DNA from: Catellatospora coxensis
GTDB lineage: Bacteria; Actinomycetota; Actinomycetes; Mycobacteriales; Micromonosporaceae
Direction: 5' to 3'
DNA length: 64,000 bases
NCBI RefSeq assembly: GCF_016862635.1
Contig: NZ_BONI01000051.1
Span: 1-64,000 of the forward strand
Of the stretch, positions 62,480 through 64,000 are shown in pieces; positions within the stretch are counted from its first letter, which is position 1; each line of letters starts with the position of its first letter. The notes under the pieces were generated by a model. The model had not been told where the DNA came from. It worked only from the letters and a program-made list of their open reading frames with translations, and ran no database searches. Both the position numbers and the translations under genes were made by a program.

Positions 62480-63270
62480 GCCCGCGCTCCCGCAGGGTCC
62501 AGCGCGGATCCGAGGAACCGCTTCGCCAGCCGGTCGAAGATCTCCTGATCACCGGTGCACAGCAGCTCGTGCGCAGGAGCCGGGGCGTCGTCCGGGCGCA
62601 CCAGGTCGCGCTCCACGAGGACACGATAGACGTCGCGTGCCGTCTCGTCCGCGCTCGACACCAGGGTCACCTGATCCCCCATCACGAGGCTGATCACACC
62701 GGTGAGCAGCGGATAGTGCGTGCAACCCAGCACCAGCGTGTCCACCTGGGCCCGCTGTAGCGGCTCCAGGTAGGCGCTGGCGAGGCCGAGCAGCGCCCGG
62801 CCGGACGTCACTCCCCGCTCCACCAGCCCGACGAACTGCGGGCAGGCCGCCGCGGTGACCGCGATGTGCGGCGCGGCGGCGAACGAGTCCTGATACGCCC
62901 CTGAGTTGATCGTAGCCGTGGTGCCGATGACTCCGACCCTGCCGTTGCGCGTGGCGGCGACGGCACGTCGCACGGCGGGGCGGATGACCTCCACGACCGG
63001 CACCCGGTAACGCTCGCGCGCGTCGTGCAGGCAGGCGGCGGAGGCGGTGTTGCAGGCGATGACCAGCATCTTCGCGCCGCGCTCGACCAGGCTGTCCAGG
63101 CAGGCCAGGGCGTACGAGCGCACGTCGGCGATGGGTTTGGGCCCGTACGGCACGTGTGCGGTGTCGGCCATGTAGACGACCCGTTCATGAGGCAACTGGT
63201 CGAGGATGGCTCGGGCGACCGTCAGCCCCCCGACCCCCGAGTCGAAGATGCCGATCGGCGCGTCCGTCAC
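62476..63270 (-). CDS. murI: Glutamate racemase
   Basis: This 264-residue cofactor-independent racemase has [31 protein letters not shown], the first catalytic Cys in [38 protein letters not shown] and the second in [19 protein letters not shown]. It makes D-glutamate for peptidoglycan. The start is GTG 63270. It heads the cluster murI - MBL hydrolase - rph - rdgB on the minus strand and is divergent from the membrane protein gene. Confidence 0.97.
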   Translation of the reverse strand: MTDAPIGIFDSGVGGLTVARAILDQLPHERVVYMADTAHVPYGPKPIADVRSYALACLDSLVERGAKMLVIACNTASAACLHDARERYRVPVVEVIRPAVRRAVAATRNGRVGVIGTTATINSGAYQDSFAAAPHIAVTAAACPQFVGLVERGVTSGRALLGLASAYLEPLQRAQVDTLVLGCTHYPLLTGVISLVMGDQVTLVSSADETARDVYRVLVERDLVRPDDAPAPAHELLCTGDQEIFDRLAKRFLGSALDPAGARA

Positions 63271-63437
63271 GCTGCGCAGCCTACTTGGCCAACCCCCCTT
63301 CCGGGGAACGGTCCGTTCCGAGATGTCGCGAACGTGACACGGTAATCAGCCTGCCGTTACGGACGGTCGCCGGAAACCGTTGCACTCAGTGCACGGCCCG
63401 ATCAACGGGCAGGTCAGGCAGAGGATTGGCGAGCACA

Positions 63438-63929
63438 GTGCGTACTGAGTCGAACTCCGAGCGCGACGCCGACGGCGTCCTCGCCACCGCGGTCCCGGCC
63501 GGCACTACCGGCAACCCCCCAGGCACGGCCAGTGACGAGCACGCCGGGATGCCGTCGGCGCGCACCGCACCCGACGACGCCGGTACCCCGGGCCGCGTGC
63601 GCACCGCCGTGACGTCGCGGTTCCGGCTGCCCGGCGAGGACGACCCCGCCCCGCGTACCGGCCGCCTGCTGGGCCTGTGCGTCTGGGCCGCCGCACTCGG
63701 CTTCCTCGGGCTGATCCCCGGCGGCCGCCTCGCCGTCGCCCTGGCCATGAACCTCGACGTGCCCAGCTGGTACGCCCCCACCGCCCTCACCATCGGCGTG
63801 CTCGGCGTGGCCGCGATCGCCGCCGGCTTCGCCGCGATCCACCGCTACCGCCTCCCCCTCATCCTCTTCACCATCTCCACCGTCCTCCTCCTGGCCAACA
63901 TCACCCTCGCCTACACCACGCTGCTCTGA
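63438..63929 (+). CDS. Small multi-helix membrane protein
   Basis: This 163-residue protein has a disordered hydrophilic N-terminus of about 75 residues rich in Ala, Thr, Asp and Pro, then three hydrophobic helices (LLGLCVWAAALGFLGLIPGG, ALTIGVLGVAAIAAGFAAI, LPLILFTISTVLLLANITLA). It is probably an actinobacterial inner-membrane protein of unknown function. The start is GTG 63438, 17 nt after a gagg-type site. A strong terminator follows the stop. Confidence 0.7.
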   Translation: MRTESNSERDADGVLATAVPAGTTGNPPGTASDEHAGMPSARTAPDDAGTPGRVRTAVTSRFRLPGEDDPAPRTGRLLGLCVWAAALGFLGLIPGGRLAVALAMNLDVPSWYAPTALTIGVLGVAAIAAGFAAIHRYRLPLILFTISTVLLLANITLAYTTLL

Positions 63930-63942
63930 GAGCACACACGCA

Positions 63943-63974
63943 AGAGCCCCGACCGGACGACCGGTCGGGGCTCT
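63943..63974 (+). terminator. Terminator
   Basis: agagccccgaccgg and ccggtcggggctct form a perfect 14-bp stem with an acga loop, 14 nt after the stop. Confidence 0.85.
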
Positions 63975-64000
63975 GCCGTTGTCCGGGCTTCACGCCCAGA

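Noticed and set aside
1-64000. CRISPR arrays, intact transposase genes or rRNA
   Set aside because: No regularly spaced repeats, no DDE/serine recombinase motifs and no rRNA sequence were seen on either strand.

Overview
The window is high-GC actinobacterial DNA. Gene content suggests a soil-type Micromonosporaceae member (for example Catellatospora, Actinoplanes or Micromonospora): a secreted family-6 cellulase, SARP and LacI regulators, many GTG starts, lipoprotein L,D-transpeptidases, and the murI / MBL hydrolase / rph / rdgB gene order known from mycobacteria. The genus is an inference from overall character, not from a marker gene. No rRNA, CRISPR array, intact insertion sequence or replication origin is visible.

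Layout. 1-6.5 kb holds the 3' end of a GH6 exocellulase with Calx-beta-like repeats, an RsbA/MEDS-type stress regulator behind a sigma-B-like promoter, a LacI regulator, a lipoprotein, an MFS exporter and a DUF2795 protein. 6.5-16.8 kb holds a secreted carboxypeptidase-regulatory-like protein, the RNA phosphodiesterase ThpR, a methyltransferase, a 1,661-residue secreted metallophosphoesterase with three C-terminal carbohydrate-binding modules, and a NicO-type Ni/Co exporter with its partner. 16.9-20.4 kb holds a degenerate tRNA-like sequence, a SARP regulator and a methyltransferase-AhpD fusion. 20.6-25.9 kb is accessory, visibly AT-richer in places: an HTH-TPR regulator with a TrmO-like gene, small orphan ORFs, a decayed HigBA toxin-antitoxin pair, a phosphotransferase, and tRNA-Lys. 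A 12-bp piece of that tRNA is repeated 2.7 kb away. 26.2-29 kb has tandem L,D-transpeptidase lipoproteins, followed by tRNA-His, oligoribonuclease and a GT87 glycosyltransferase.

31.3-39.2 kb is a copper/redox envelope locus: CopC-CopD fusion, YcnI and a membrane protein on the minus strand; then a divergent anti-sigma/ECF sigma pair with MauE-like, DsbA-like and membrane genes on the plus strand. 39.3-44.5 kb has a stand-alone asparagine-synthase-like protein, an ECF-type metal transporter (CbiMN-CbiQ-CbiO) preceded by a perfect Nur-box-like palindrome that points to nickel, the peroxiredoxin Bcp and tRNA-Leu. 45-50.5 kb has a large M14 carboxypeptidase, a GNAT acetyltransferase, a MOSC protein and a methyltransferase. 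50.6-58.6 kb is a complete histidine-utilisation operon: RpiR regulator, hutU, an M20 amidohydrolase, hutF, hutI, hutH. 58.9-64 kb has an FAD monooxygenase, rdgB, rph, an MBL hydrolase, murI and a membrane protein.

The most distinctive signals lie between genes or cut into them. An ~85-bp palindromic repeat occurs three times around the hut operon, once in frame inside hutF. A second repeat family (two copies) has replaced the C-terminal tail of HutI. Other signals are the Nur-like operator, a degenerate 127-nt tRNA-like sequence, the possible tRNA-Lys-associated island remnant, the sigma/copper/thiol locus, and a recurrent TAnnnT box 6-8 nt before start codons that implies leaderless mRNAs.
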